This document shows, piece by piece, positions 6,783 to 17,600 of a stretch of DNA of 18,055 nucleotides; positions within the stretch are counted from its first letter, which is position 1; each line of letters begins with the position of its first letter. A program made the position numbers and the translations under genes. Below the pieces are notes generated by a model. That model was not told where the DNA came from, did no database searches, and was given only the letters and a program-made list of their open reading frames with translations. The stretch covers positions 1 through 18,055 of the forward strand of contig JAEWAQ010000019.1 of NCBI GenBank assembly GCA_023391635.1. The letters are read 5' to 3'. This DNA is from Bacillota bacterium (GTDB taxonomy: Bacteria > Bacillota > Bacilli > Paenibacillales > Paenibacillaceae).

Positions 6783-7733
6783 ATGAATGATATAAAGTCA
6801 GACAGCCCACCATTGCTTGACGTAGAAGACGTTCGACACCGCCGTCTGGAACTGCAGGCCGATTGCGAGCGCTGCTTCGGCCTGTGCTGTGTCGCGCTGC
6901 CGTTCGCGAAATCCATAGATTTTGCGATAGACAAAGCCGCAGGGCAGCCTTGCCAGAATTTACGCGAAGACCATCGATGCGGCATCCATCAACAATTAAG
7001 AAACCAGGGATTTCGCGGCTGCACCGTTTACGACTGCATGGGCGCGGGTCAGAAAATATCCCAGGTTACTTACGGCGGGCGCGATTGGCGGCAGCATCCG
7101 GACACCGCGCGGCCCATGTTCGATATCCTCCCGATCATGCGGCAGCTTCAAGAATTGATGTGGTATTTAACGGAGGCACTGACCTGTACGTCCGTGCACG
7201 CCCGTACGGCGACACTGCGTGAATCTTCCGGTGAATCGCCTGACATGACATTGGGCGAAGCGCTGCACGAAGCGTTGGCCAGGACGGACAAGCTGACGAT
7301 GCTTCCGTCCGAGGCATTGCTGGAACTGGATATTTCCGCGCATCGCACAGGAATTAATGAACTGCTGCTGCAGACAAGCCGGTTGGTTCGCGATGATGCC
7401 CTGCGCAAGTTCGCCATTCCGGCGAAACGACGCAAATCGTATGGTCGGGGCGCCGACCTGGCAGGAGCCAAGCTGCGCGGAGCCGATCTCAGGTGCGCCA
7501 ACTTGAGAGGAGCATGGCTGATCGCCGCCGACCTGAGAGGGGCCGATATGCGCTATGCGGACTTGATCGGCGCGGACTTTCGCGATACGGATATCCGCGG
7601 GGCCGATCTGACAGACGCTCTCTTCCTGACGCAATCGCAGCTTAACGCCGCGAAGGGCGACGTTGCCACACGCATCCCGTCATCGCTTGCCCGCCCCTCC
7701 CATTGGTTGGACCAGGCAACAGCATCGTCATAA
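6783..7733 (+). CDS. Pentapeptide-repeat protein with N-terminal cysteine cluster
   Basis: This is a 316-aa protein in three parts. Residues about 25-100 carry a C-x2-C-x3-CC cluster (C28, C31, C35, C36) and further Cys at 57, 66, 80 and 85. That resembles YkgJ-type metal-chelating cysteine domains. Residues 110-215 are helical. Residues about 222-280 are about a dozen A(D/N)LxX pentapeptides (GADLAGAKLRGADLRCANLR and onward), which fold as a right-handed quadrilateral beta-helix. A short tail, LTQSQLNAAKGD...RPSHW, follows. The ATG at 6783 has GAGAGG about 7 nt upstream. Function is unknown. Some pentapeptide proteins mimic DNA and protect gyrase, but nothing here proves that. It converges on the STAND gene with an 18-bp gap and no visible terminator. 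Confidence 0.9.
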   Translation: MNDIKSDSPPLLDVEDVRHRRLELQADCERCFGLCCVALPFAKSIDFAIDKAAGQPCQNLREDHRCGIHQQLRNQGFRGCTVYDCMGAGQKISQVTYGGRDWRQHPDTARPMFDILPIMRQLQELMWYLTEALTCTSVHARTATLRESSGESPDMTLGEALHEALARTDKLTMLPSEALLELDISAHRTGINELLLQTSRLVRDDALRKFAIPAKRRKSYGRGADLAGAKLRGADLRCANLRGAWLIAADLRGADMRYADLIGADFRDTDIRGADLTDALFLTQSQLNAAKGDVATRIPSSLARPSHWLDQATASS

Positions 7734-7751
7734 CGCTGCCACTCGGAAATT

Positions 7752-9812
7752 TCAACTTTTCATCATCCCATAAGCGAGCATGCGCACGGCTGCTTGCAAA
7801 TACCGATAATAGCTCTTGACGGGTATGTTCAAATATTCCGATACGACCTCGTGCGTGCCAATTTTCCTAATATACGCATGGTGCAGAATACGATAGAAGC
7901 GCTGCTCCTCTTCGCTCCCCTCCTGGAACGTTCGCAGCGTATCCCGAATCGCGTCTTGCACCGCCTCAGCGATCTTCTCCGGCCTGCTGTCGGAAGGAAG
8001 CTCCGCTATAAGCGGATGCAGCGATTGCACGATTTCCGGGGAGAGAGGCAAGCGCGAGTAATGCTTGAGCGCCCGCTGAACGAGCTTAACGGCCTCCTCC
8101 AGCGGCAGCTTCGCCGTCGACGCAGGCACGTCCGCGGGCTCCTGCCCGATGGAGATCGTCGATTCGATCGTCTCGTACATCCGCTTCAGCCTCGTCGAGA
8201 AGTCTTCATGGCGAATATCCAGCTCATGGCCCAAATAACGCACGCCCAAAAGCGTACTCGAATCGGCCCAGGGCGCCCTTCGGAAGCCGAGCAAGGGCAA
8301 ATAACGCAGCCAGTACGGAATGGAGATCAAATTCAGGAAGTCGGCGTCCCGATTGCGCTCGATAATTTGAACCAACGCCCGCGCGACCGACCCTGTCATA
8401 CTGTGCTCCAGTTGCGTGGACACGCCGGTAAGACAGAGCAAGTATTGACGGCGATCCGGATTGAATCGGGAAGTAATCGGCGCGGCAATCGGGTTCGAGC
8501 GGAAGATTAGCACGGTTTGTTCGGTGAGCAGAATACAGGAGCAGAAGGCGACAAGCTCTTCTTCTCTCCATAAGCCATAGAACGAAGAGGGATCCTGCTC
8601 CCATAGCGGCCGAATCAGAGACTCCAGATGGGCTTCGCCCGGCACATAATTGGATTGATGCTGCAAGTATTCCCGGTACAGCCTTTCGACGGACGGCAAC
8701 TCCTGCTCCCGGCATGGGCGGAATCGCAGCCGGTCATCCCATTGAAAACGCAAATCGCGCACAAAATCCAGCTCGTGCAAGTACAGCCGCTCAAACGTCA
8801 GCTCCGTTTTCTTGTGCGGGAAGAGAGTTTCCCTCTCCAGCAGCGCCTCCAAGGCATGCTTGCGATACAGCTGGAACGTCCGCGGCATGCGGCTGCGCAA
8901 GTCCGTAAACACCCAGTGGCGGACGGAATCGTGCAGCAGCCAGCGATCCGCTTGGCGAATCACGAACGGCAGCCGACAAAACTCCCGATAATGCTCGCTC
9001 GGAATCTTCTCTTGCAGAAGAGCTTCCAGCAATTCCTGGTCGAAGTACCATACCATCGAGGCCGCTTCCATACAACGCTTCAAGCAACCTTCCCCGACGT
9101 CCCGCGTGAGCTCTTCTGCAAGATAGGCCATGATATGATCCTGCTGTTGCTTGTCGAGGAAACTGGCGCTGCCTTTGCGCACAATGATCTCACAAGCCAT
9201 CGAAATCGCCAGCGGCAACCCGTTCGAGAAGCGCTGCAGCGAGGCGACGATATCCGCTTGTTCGATGCCCCGGTTATGCGCATAGACCCGCACCTCGTCG
9301 TAAGACAACGGCTGCAGCTCGATATTCCGCACGAAGGAATGCCACCCGTCGCGCAGCCATTGATCCTCCAGCGGGTAGCGCCCGGCCGTGCCGATCTTCA
9401 CATGCGGACTAAGCCTGGGAAACCAATCCCTGCGCAGCCAGTCTTCCATCGCTCCCCATTTCTCAAACGTGTCCAGCAGCAGGATCACGCCCTGATGCTG
9501 GGCAGCGTATTCGTTAAGCACGCTTGTCGTTTCCCTGTCGTCCTCGGCGACTGGGAGCGACTGGCGAAGCTTCTTCAGAAAGTCGTCCGGATGCTGAAAT
9601 TCACCATGTCCGTCCATATACAAGCATCGCGTCGAGCCGACCGATTGGGCAAACAAACGAAACAGCGAGGTTTTGCCGATTCCGCCGGTTCCGTGGATGT
9701 GAATCAATCTCCAGTCGGGGGCCGTCATGCACTGCGCAAGGGCAGCCAATTCCGTTTCCCGCCCGACGAATAACGATTTTTGCTGCTTGATCAGCAGATC
9801 GCCGATGTTCAC
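7752..9812 (-). CDS. STAND-type NTPase with GNAT-like middle and C-terminal HTH-like end
   Basis: This is a 686-aa signal-transduction ATPase, probably cytoplasmic. FVGRETEL opens the ATPase module near residue 15, and Walker A GTGGIGKTS lies near 41-49. Walker B GVILLLDTFEKW is near 108 and the STAND/NB-ARC signature NGLPLA near 197-202. Residues about 362-530 (RFRPCREQELPSVERLYREY, then YGLWREEELVAFCSC) look like a GNAT acyltransferase fold, though the acetyl-CoA loop is not clear. The last 40 residues (THEVVSEYLNIPVKSYYRYL and after) resemble a sigma-region-4-like HTH. GTG 9812 was chosen because GGGAGG lies 10 nt upstream and a likely promoter lies at 9886-9915, inside the 40-codon upstream extension. 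ATG 9932 has no ribosome site. It is divergent from the envelope genes. Confidence 0.85.
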   Translation of the reverse strand: MNIGDLLIKQQKSLFVGRETELAALAQCMTAPDWRLIHIHGTGGIGKTSLFRLFAQSVGSTRCLYMDGHGEFQHPDDFLKKLRQSLPVAEDDRETTSVLNEYAAQHQGVILLLDTFEKWGAMEDWLRRDWFPRLSPHVKIGTAGRYPLEDQWLRDGWHSFVRNIELQPLSYDEVRVYAHNRGIEQADIVASLQRFSNGLPLAISMACEIIVRKGSASFLDKQQQDHIMAYLAEELTRDVGEGCLKRCMEAASMVWYFDQELLEALLQEKIPSEHYREFCRLPFVIRQADRWLLHDSVRHWVFTDLRSRMPRTFQLYRKHALEALLERETLFPHKKTELTFERLYLHELDFVRDLRFQWDDRLRFRPCREQELPSVERLYREYLQHQSNYVPGEAHLESLIRPLWEQDPSSFYGLWREEELVAFCSCILLTEQTVLIFRSNPIAAPITSRFNPDRRQYLLCLTGVSTQLEHSMTGSVARALVQIIERNRDADFLNLISIPYWLRYLPLLGFRRAPWADSSTLLGVRYLGHELDIRHEDFSTRLKRMYETIESTISIGQEPADVPASTAKLPLEEAVKLVQRALKHYSRLPLSPEIVQSLHPLIAELPSDSRPEKIAEAVQDAIRDTLRTFQEGSEEEQRFYRILHHAYIRKIGTHEVVSEYLNIPVKSYYRYLQAAVRMLAYGMMKS

Positions 9813-9822
9813 AGGCTTCAGT

Positions 9823-9828
9823 CCTCCC
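9823..9828 (-). promoter_or_regulatory. Ribosome binding site deciding the STAND start
   Basis: GGGAGG on the minus strand, 10 nt before GTG 9812-9810. It is the only good site near the N-terminus of the frame. Confidence 0.6.
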
Positions 9829-9885
9829 GAATCCCGTCGCGCATCCTCCGCAAGCTGCAGGTGACAACGATCACAAGTTGCATCG

Positions 9886-9915
9886 AGTATAGCATACCCG
9901 GTTCCCGCTTCTGAA
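9886..9915 (-). promoter_or_regulatory. Likely promoter of the STAND gene
   Basis: On the minus strand TTCAGA (9915-9910), an 18-bp spacer and TATACT (9891-9886), preceded by TGC (extended -10), make a plausible sigma-A promoter. Transcription would start near 9880, giving a leader of about 70 nt to GTG 9812. Confidence 0.5.
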
Positions 9916-10032
9916 TCGGACTTGGGAAACATTTTGAGAGTGATTTGGGGTAGGATTTGGGAGGAAAATTGGCGTATGATGGATACCGTCGTCTACGTCT
10001 GTGAAGACGATGCTGACTACCGGGAAGAAAGG

Positions 10033-10398
10033 ATGAGCGAGTTGGAGGCGAACGATAGGCCTAACGCACCACAGGGAAAAACAAGCTCCGGCTTGGATGA
10101 GAATGTGGCAGGGCTATTATGTTATGTATTAGGAATCGTAACCGGCGTTATTTTCATGATCATCGAGAAAGAGAACCGGTTCGTGCGGTTTCATGCCTTG
10201 CAATCGATCTTTATTTCTGCGGCGATCATCGTACTGAACATTGTGGTGAATCTCGTTCCGCTATTGGGAATGCTGCTTAGCTTCCTGCTGTCGGCGGCCG
10301 CCTTCCTATTGTGGATCGTACTCATGGTCAAGGCTTATCAAGGACAGATGTTCAAGCTGCCGATCGTCGGAGATATGGCAGAGAAGCAACTGAAATAA
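10033..10398 (+). CDS. DUF4870-like small membrane protein
   Basis: This is a 121-aa protein with a hydrophilic N-terminus of about 22 residues and three hydrophobic stretches. They are GLLCYVLGIVTGVIFMII, FISAAIIVLNIVV and LGMLLSFLLSAAAFLLWIVL. Between the first two lies ENRFVRFHALQSIF, the typical DUF4870 motif. The family has no established biochemical role. ATG 10033 follows GGGAAGAAAGG closely. An upstream in-frame ATG pair at 9976/9979 is possible, with GGAGG 11 nt before it. It is followed 17 bp later by the secreted protein gene, so the two probably form one transcript. Confidence 0.88.
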   Translation: MSELEANDRPNAPQGKTSSGLDENVAGLLCYVLGIVTGVIFMIIEKENRFVRFHALQSIFISAAIIVLNIVVNLVPLLGMLLSFLLSAAAFLLWIVLMVKAYQGQMFKLPIVGDMAEKQLK

Positions 10399-10399
10399 G

Positions 10400-10407
10400 A
10401 AGGAGGT
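10400..10407 (+). promoter_or_regulatory. Ribosome binding site of the secreted-protein gene
   Basis: AAGGAGGT lies 8 nt before ATG 10416. It rules out the longer in-frame extension from 10311, which would overlap the DUF4870-like gene. Confidence 0.85.
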
Positions 10408-10415
10408 ACGTTACG

Positions 10416-11579
10416 ATGACCAAAATGCTGCGGGTATTCCTCGTGCTGATGCTGGGAGCCGCCATCCTTCCCTTCAACGGGCAGAACACGCAGGCGGCGG
10501 CCAAGGAAATCCAGGTGTACTTCGAAGGTAAGCGATTGACATTCGAGGATACCGACCCGGTGCTGATCGGCGATCGGACGATGGTGCCCTTCCGCAAAAT
10601 ATTTGAAACGCTCGGCTTCGAGGTCGAATGGGTCGATGGCAGCGTGAAGAAAGCCATCGGCAAGAAAGACGGCACGACGTTGTTGCTGACGATCGACAGC
10701 AACAAGGCGACAGTGAACGGGAAGACGATCGAGCTGGACGTCCCTGCGCAAATTCGCAACAGCCGAACGCTCGTCCCCTTGCGATTCGTATCGGAGAACA
10801 GCGGATATCATGTTTATTTTGCCAATGATTCCGGCACGTTCATCGTCGGAATCGGCAGCACGGAGCAGTCGGCCGATCCGGGCGTCGTGAAGCAGACTCC
10901 TGCCCCGAGTCCCGATACATCCTCCGGCGCCGTAGAGCCTTATGTAGCCAAAGGCCGTGTCGTCAATGCGCAAGGTCAGCCAATTGCAGGCGCGGTAGTA
11001 TTCGCCGACAATACGTTCTTGTATAACAGCAACGTGCTCGGGGCTACAGACGATAACGGGTACTTCCGTCTAGCGCTCCCCGAAGTGGCCGCAACCTATC
11101 AGATGGGCGCCTCTTATGAGATGAAATATCAAGGCAAGGACTATACGTTTACGATGGAGCCTGTGCAGGATCAGCCCTTCGCAGGAAATACAGGCGCCGT
11201 GAGAAACTTCGTGCTCGACATCGCCACAGGTGAAGTAGAACTGTACAGTTGGGATTATGCTTATCCGGGCGATGACGATGCGCCCGAGTTTGATCTGGAT
11301 CAAGTCGAGCTGCGACTTACGCCTGTCGGCAAGCTGGCCGATGGCAGTTCAGGCAGCACGGTTACCGGCTTCCCGATCTACGATGATGGCGTACGCTTGA
11401 AAGGCGTGCCGATCGGCACATACGAGGTAACCGCCACATGGAAACCGAAGGATTACCCGCCTGTTCCGATGCTGGTCAGCATTCGCAACAGCGATCAATA
11501 CCAAGAGAGCATTAAATTCAATTTCGATACGCCTCTCATCGGGTACTTCGAATTTCAGCTTGAAGTTGCATTTCCTTAG
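10416..11579 (+). CDS. Secreted protein with copper-amine-oxidase-N-like and carboxypeptidase-regulatory-like domains
   Basis: This 387-aa protein starts with a Sec signal peptide (MTKMLRVFLVLMLGAAILPF, probably cut after the AAA near residue 30). Residues about 32-145 match the Cu_amine_oxidN1-like fold common in Paenibacillus cell-surface proteins: GDRTMVPFRKIFETLGFEVEW and NSRTLVPLRFVSE. Despite the name these have no oxidase site. A Pro/Ser linker (residues about 155-170) leads to AKGRVVNAQGQPIAGAVV..TDDNGYFRLALP, a carboxypeptidase-regulatory-like beta-sandwich. A C-terminal beta-rich part follows. I find no cysteine. It has no sorting motif and no membrane anchor after the signal, so it is probably released or held non-covalently. 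It is the middle gene between the DUF4870-like and VWA genes. Confidence 0.9.
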   Translation: MTKMLRVFLVLMLGAAILPFNGQNTQAAAKEIQVYFEGKRLTFEDTDPVLIGDRTMVPFRKIFETLGFEVEWVDGSVKKAIGKKDGTTLLLTIDSNKATVNGKTIELDVPAQIRNSRTLVPLRFVSENSGYHVYFANDSGTFIVGIGSTEQSADPGVVKQTPAPSPDTSSGAVEPYVAKGRVVNAQGQPIAGAVVFADNTFLYNSNVLGATDDNGYFRLALPEVAATYQMGASYEMKYQGKDYTFTMEPVQDQPFAGNTGAVRNFVLDIATGEVELYSWDYAYPGDDDAPEFDLDQVELRLTPVGKLADGSSGSTVTGFPIYDDGVRLKGVPIGTYEVTATWKPKDYPPVPMLVSIRNSDQYQESIKFNFDTPLIGYFEFQLEVAFP

Positions 11580-11611
11580 CGGCATATCGCTTGGACAATC
11601 CATAGTCACCG

Positions 11612-11640
11612 GAAACGCAACCTGAGCAGGGTTGCGTTTC
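11612..11640 (+). terminator. Rho-independent terminator between the secreted-protein and VWA genes
   Basis: GAAACGCAACC (11612-11622) pairs perfectly with GGTTGCGTTTC (11630-11640) around a 7-nt loop. TTATC follows. The U-tract is short (part of it lies in the stem), so it may be leaky and allow some read-through into the VWA gene. Confidence 0.8.
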
Positions 11641-11685
11641 TTATCATGCGGCCGAACTACACTGCTTGACGAGGATGTGGTATTC

Positions 11686-14600
11686 ATGGTGAAGAAGTGG
11701 TTGAAAATGAAATATGCGAAGCTCGTGCTCCTTGCGATCCTGATCGGCATCGCGTCTGTCGGCGCCGTTGTCGCATTCACGCTATCCGTTAAGGATCAGC
11801 CTGCCGAAGCTGAAGCTGAAGTGTACACCGGCCCCGATTCCGCCTTGTCATCGCTCCTGTCCGGCGCGGTCACGGGAAGCGAATCGCCTCTCCCCAAGAG
11901 AAAATCCTACCCGATCGGCAAATGGGACATGGACATTCCTTACCTGAATCCGTTCGGCTCACAGGATCAATATCGTTCGGTTGAATATACGCCCAATCAG
12001 TATCAGGAATTGCGCTACGTGGACGAGAACAATAGAGAAGTCAAGCGGGTGACCAGCGGAGACGTCTGGCAGCTGCAGGTTGCGTGGGAGGACGAGACGC
12101 TCAATCCTTTTGATGACCTGATTCTGTACATGGTGGAACTGGGCGGCGAATTCTACCGAGGTCCGCAGGAGGACAAGTGGGTCATCCATGCCATGGACGA
12201 AGCGGGCAGCGATTGGTGGGGCGTAACAGCCGCGAACGGCAAAGGATACAAGCTTACGGTCTATAAGGAACGGCGGCTGCGGTCCGGAGAGACGGTCGCC
12301 TTCCGCACAGCCGACTTCCCGGACGGCGCGATTTATTTCATGACCGACAATACGGCTCACAAATATCAGAGCCTCCTTGTCGATTTGCCGGACGGCGAAG
12401 TGCAGGTGCATGGCAAAAACAGCTACATGCAAGGCCAATATGCCAGGGATCTCAGCTATGTCAAGTCACTCGCCGCCTACAAATCCAATCGATACGCGCT
12501 CGCCGATATCCCGCAAGATACGACGACCCCGATTCTGTGGACGCTGAAGTGGAGCAGCCGCACCGCACCGAAGGAATTATCCGTTACGCTGGATGAAGGC
12601 GAGGACATCGTTCCGATCTCGGACGGCGAACAGCTCGGCGCATTGAAAGTGCAAGGAGATATGCTGGGGAAAATTACGATAGGGATGTCGTCAAGCGTGA
12701 CGATGACTCATCCGGAGCTTAACTTGCGAGGAGATGTGACGCCTGAAGGGGACACCTTGTTCTGGCTCCCTTCCGGATACTGGAATGTGGTCGTTAAACC
12801 GGCGAACAACAACTCCGATGCGGCCTTGCTGAACACGAGGTTGATTCCGGTCCATTCCGGACAGATGACCGTAGTCGATGTGAAACCGCTTGTCCAGCAC
12901 GCCTACGGCAGCTCGGAAGTGGGCAACGCCAGCGGCAAGGAGAGCGAGCTTGTCGTAACCGGATTGACTGAAGATGGCGGGCAAGCGACCGTCTCCTTCA
13001 TGCTGCTGGATTCCCGTAATCCCAAGTTCACTCCGACCCCGGGCAATACCGAGATTATCGAAGGAGGCAAACCTGGCAAGCTCATCAAGCTGGAACGGGT
13101 ACAGACGCCGCCAAGTATCGTGCTCGCGCTGGATTCCTCAGGCTCCATGTCCGCATCGATGAACAAGGTGCTGGACTCGGCTCGCGCTTTCATTTCAGGC
13201 CTTCCCGACAATGCTCATATCCAGGTGATCGACTTCGATTCGGAAATCAGACTGCTCCCGGGTACGAGCAAACAGGAAGTGTTGGCCGGCTTGAGCCAAG
13301 TGAAGGCGCTCGGCGCGACTACGCTGTACGATTCCATCCTGCGAGGACTTGATCTGTTGAAGGAACTGGAGCGGCCAACACTGCTGGTGTTTACCGACGG
13401 CGTCGACAGCAATACCGAGCAGAAGGGCTCCGGCAGCAAGGCGAGCAAGCAAACGGTGGAGCAAGCGGTGCGCGCCGCAGGCATTCCACTGTTCACCATT
13501 GGCTTCGGCCCCGACCACGATGCCAATACGATGAGGGAACTGGCCGGCATGTCGGAAGGTACCTATTATTCAGCCGCGGACGCCGAGGTTCTGGGCCATG
13601 TATTTACCGCGATCAATGACCGGCTCGGGAATCATTATGTGGCGGTATACGAACGCCCGGAGGAAGTAGCGCCGTCGGACGTTCCCGTCATCTCCTTGAC
13701 GCTCGATGTCAGCGGGTCGATGGATGTCGCCCCATCCACGGGAAATGGCGATTACCGGCTCGACAAGATGAAGCGCCTGTTGCACGAATTCGTGCAACAA
13801 ACGCCCGAGAATAGCTTGATACAGATGATGAGTTTTTCGTCGGATATTCAAATCGAGCAGGCATTCACTTCCCGTAAATCGGAAATCGTCCAGGCAATAG
13901 GCGAGCTCAAGGCGCGCGGGGCCACCGATATTCATAAATCAACCCAGCTGACCTTTAAATCGCTCAAGAAAATTCCGTCGGATAAGCGCGTCATTGTATA
14001 TGTGACCGATGCCGCGCTGGATGTCGATGCGGACAAGAAGGACACGTTCGAGAAGCTGCTGACAGGAATCAAGGAGGAAGGCATCGTCGTCCTGTGGGTC
14101 GGTCTGGCCACGGAGGACGCGGAGGCCGCTTTCCAGTGGGCGGCGGAGAAGTCAGGCGGCAAGTATGTCATCTCCGAAGATCCGGAAGTGCTCTCCCAAG
14201 CTTTCCAGGAGGCGCTCGACAGCGTGAAGCAGAAGCCTGCAGAGAAGGTATCGGTGTCTCTGTCGATTCGCGGCAATGCGGAAGGAAGCGGAGCTGTCTC
14301 CTATTCCGCCAGCGAGCTCGCGGATTTCCCGGCATTGAAGAGCTCCCGCGATACGGTTGCGTTGAACACGATCGCCTACCAATCGGGAATCAAGCTGGTT
14401 CAATACGAGGAGGCGACGGCATCGCTCCTTACCGGGCGCGACATTCCCGGCGACACCGTGCAAATATACAAGCGCGTGCCGTTGAACGTCCAAGAGAAGA
14501 ACAAGGCCATGGAATTGACGGCGCATGAAATCTATTACTTGAAACGGCTCAAAGGCGTGGATGCTCCGCGCGGCAAGAGCTTCATGGCCGTCGATGTGTC

Positions 14601-17600
14601 GCTGACCAACATTTACCCTGAAGGCGTGCTGTATTTGATTCCGGACTTTGCGTCCCACTTCTTCGTCCGTACGAACAATACAGGCACTTATCCTGCGTCT
14701 ACCGCTACCTGGCTGGCGGAATCGCCACTGGCGCCTCCCGGGGAGAACAGCGTATCGATCAAGCCGGACGAGACGATGCGGGGGATATTGGTATTTCTTG
14801 TGCCGGATGAGGTCACCGAGCAAGCTTCCGTTCATTTTTACGATACGTCCAATGGCCACATCACGCTCGCCCTGATCGGAACGCCCGATACGAAGGACGC
14901 TGAAATGGCTGCCCTTCCTACCCGACAGACGGGCAAGCTGTCGGAGACGTTCAACCTAACGGTGACCGCCAGCAGCGATTGGGACCACATTGAAGAAGTC
15001 GAGTTGAAGAACAAGATCAGTGTGTTCAAAGTGATTGAAGCAGAGCTGCAATCCCAGGTTCAGGCACTTCTGAAGTTCAATCCGCAGGACCGGTTTTATT
15101 TGAAGATCGGTACGGGGGCCGGCCCCTTCATGATCCCGGTCCATACCGCCACCGCTCTGCTGCCCTACGGCTTGTTGCGTCCCGTTACCGTAGGAGCCGG
15201 CAGCTCCAACCTCGTCAGGTTCGCGTTTCAAACGCCTTCAGCGCTGAAGGACGGATCGCTGGAGCTGTATGCCGACTTGCACGGCGGGGCGATGACGCTG
15301 CCGTTCCAATCCGGCACTGTTGAGGGATCAACAGCAGCGGGCGCAGCGGGCGCGGCTGACGCAGGATCGGCAAACAGCGGCGCCGCCCACCGGGGAGATG
15401 GCGCAAAGCTTGCCGTGAACGCATTGGCCAAAATCTCGTCCATCGAGGGACGCAGCGGAAACTTTGTCGTGGCGGACATTACGCTGACGGACGAACCGGA
15501 CGGATCCGGAACCTCCGGATTCGGGCATACGCTCACGCTCGTCTCGGGCGACGGTCAGTCGGAGGAGAATCAGCTGACGCTGGCGCCGGATCGCCTGACA
15601 GACGAACTGCTCCTTGGCATCCATGATCAATGGGCCGTCTTCGACGGCAGATCCAGACGCGGCTTGCTCGTCTTCGCCATCCCTTCCGAGCAGAAGGATG
15701 CGGCCTGGACTCTGCAATCGTCCGTATTCCCTACGTTGAAGCAGCCGATCGCTCAGCAACCGTATGCCGAGACCGGCTTGCTGTCGAAGCAGGTCAATCC
15801 GCCACTGGATCTCAAATTCGATGCGCAGCTCGCTGTCGCTCTCTCTTCGGAAATCAACAAGCAACGAGCCAAGAACGCGGCGCTAGCCGCATCGAAAGCC
15901 GTACGCGATTCCGAAGCGGGGCAGGAAGAAGGCGTCAGTGTGCCGGCCCCCCTGCCGATCGTATATGGTTTAACGCAGTTGGATGCGATTCGGACTTTCG
16001 AGGACTTTCGGTCGCTGATGACAGGTCTCAAGTGGCTGCCTTCGTCCGAAAGTCAATGGTATCATTACCGCTACTCGCCCGAGGCCGTGTTATCCCAAGG
16101 CTGGGGCACAGAAGTGGACCTAGCTAACGTTGCGGGAGGGTTATTGGCCAAGTTGGGCTATCGCCCGTCTCTGCGACAAGTGACCGTCACGAACAAAGGC
16201 AGAGAGGCGCTGCGGGAGCTCGGGCGGCTGGACAAAGCGGAAGCCCGGGCGCTGCCCGCCTGGACCTATTCGGATGCAGATGGCAAAACCCGCGTGTTCG
16301 TGGTGCCATTCATGAAGGACCTGTCGGAGCTGGATGGACTGGTCTTCCTTCCCGGAGGTCAAGACGTACTCAAGCTGACCCCCGCCGAGGCCGGCATCAC
16401 CGTCTATTACAAGGTCGAACCGCGGGAAAGCAAAGGCTTGAATAGCTTGGCGGGACAGCTGTCGGGCGCATTGGCCGGAGGCGGAGGCGACAGCGGGCCT
16501 GTCATACAGGAAGTGCGTATGCTGCAGACGCAGCTTGCCCTGGATCAATTGAGCAATGAAGCGCTCGATATTCGTGTCGGCAGCGAGAACGGCTTGTACA
16601 CCGCCGTACTGGAGAACCAGACGATCCAGGTGATCGGGGACAAACGGATCGACCCGAGCAAGAGCAAGGTTGTCGGCGTCCGCATCGAAGTACAGCTGCG
16701 CGGCGGCAAGCATGTGCACGAAACGACTTTTCAGGAAGATGAAGAGATCTTCGGGGTATTTCATACGATCGCCGTCAACTTGCCTGATCTCACCTCCGAA
16801 GCGACGAACGTCTTGCAGAAGGCAGCCGATCGCGCTTATCAGGAAGCACCGGCACCGAATGATCAATCTGCTCTCATCTGGTATACGCGCCATATCCTGT
16901 ACCGATTTGCGGCGAACCAGACAACTTATGAACAACAACTTGCCCAAGAGCTGGACGTGACAGCCGGACGCACGGGCCAGGAACGCGTGATCGTCGTTAC
17001 CGTCAGACGCAAGGACGATCAGGCCCAATTGCGCACAAGCATCAACCTGCTGCAATCCGCCAATCAGCTGCACCGGGCATCGGAAGAAGCTTCGCGCGCT
17101 TTCCATGTGATGAGCGGGCTGTATGCCTCCCGTCTCGAAGGGGAAGTGCTGCCGGGGAACAAAGCCGATTTCATGGAAGTATGGTCGAGAAGCGCAGAGG
17201 ACACGAAGCTGTTCCTGAGTCTGAAGGCGAACCGCAAGGAAGATCTGAAGTATATGGAAGAGCTTGGGGTGCCGGAGACGCTGCTGCGAAGGGCGCAGGA
17301 ATCTGACAAGGCGCTGCTGCTGCCGACGCAATCGACCCGCATCTACGGGGAGAATCGCTGGGCCTGGCTGGAGATCGATCCGGTCACCTTCGAGACCATT
17401 GCGGTGTTCGATACCGGCGAGCATGGCGGATTCGCCGAATACATCTTGAATCTGGCGCCCGTATCGCCATCGTCCGATGACTATCAGACGTTCATGGCCG
17501 GTTCGTTCCTCGGTGTCGCCACGTCCGTCTGGAGCGTGAGCTCGTTCTCTCTCATACTGAGCGACTATGACGAAATTATCGCGGCGGCCAAAGCCTACAC

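Noticed and set aside
8628..9773. Plus-strand open frame of 381 aa opposite the STAND gene
   Set aside because: It is a shadow of the STAND gene, which has Walker and GLPL motifs.
9813..9932. The 40-codon N-terminal extension of the STAND frame to ATG 9932
   Set aside because: There is no ribosome site at 9932, and a likely promoter and a good ribosome site lie downstream.
9943..9972. G-quadruplex from repeated GGG runs
   Set aside because: Only two runs reach three or more Gs, so a stable quadruplex is not supported.
10416..11579. Copper amine oxidase enzyme
   Set aside because: Only the N-terminal accessory-like domain is present. The catalytic domain with the quinone cofactor site is absent.
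16141..17424. Minus-strand open frame of 427 aa inside the VWA gene
   Set aside because: It is antisense to the long VWA frame and its translation shows no family features.
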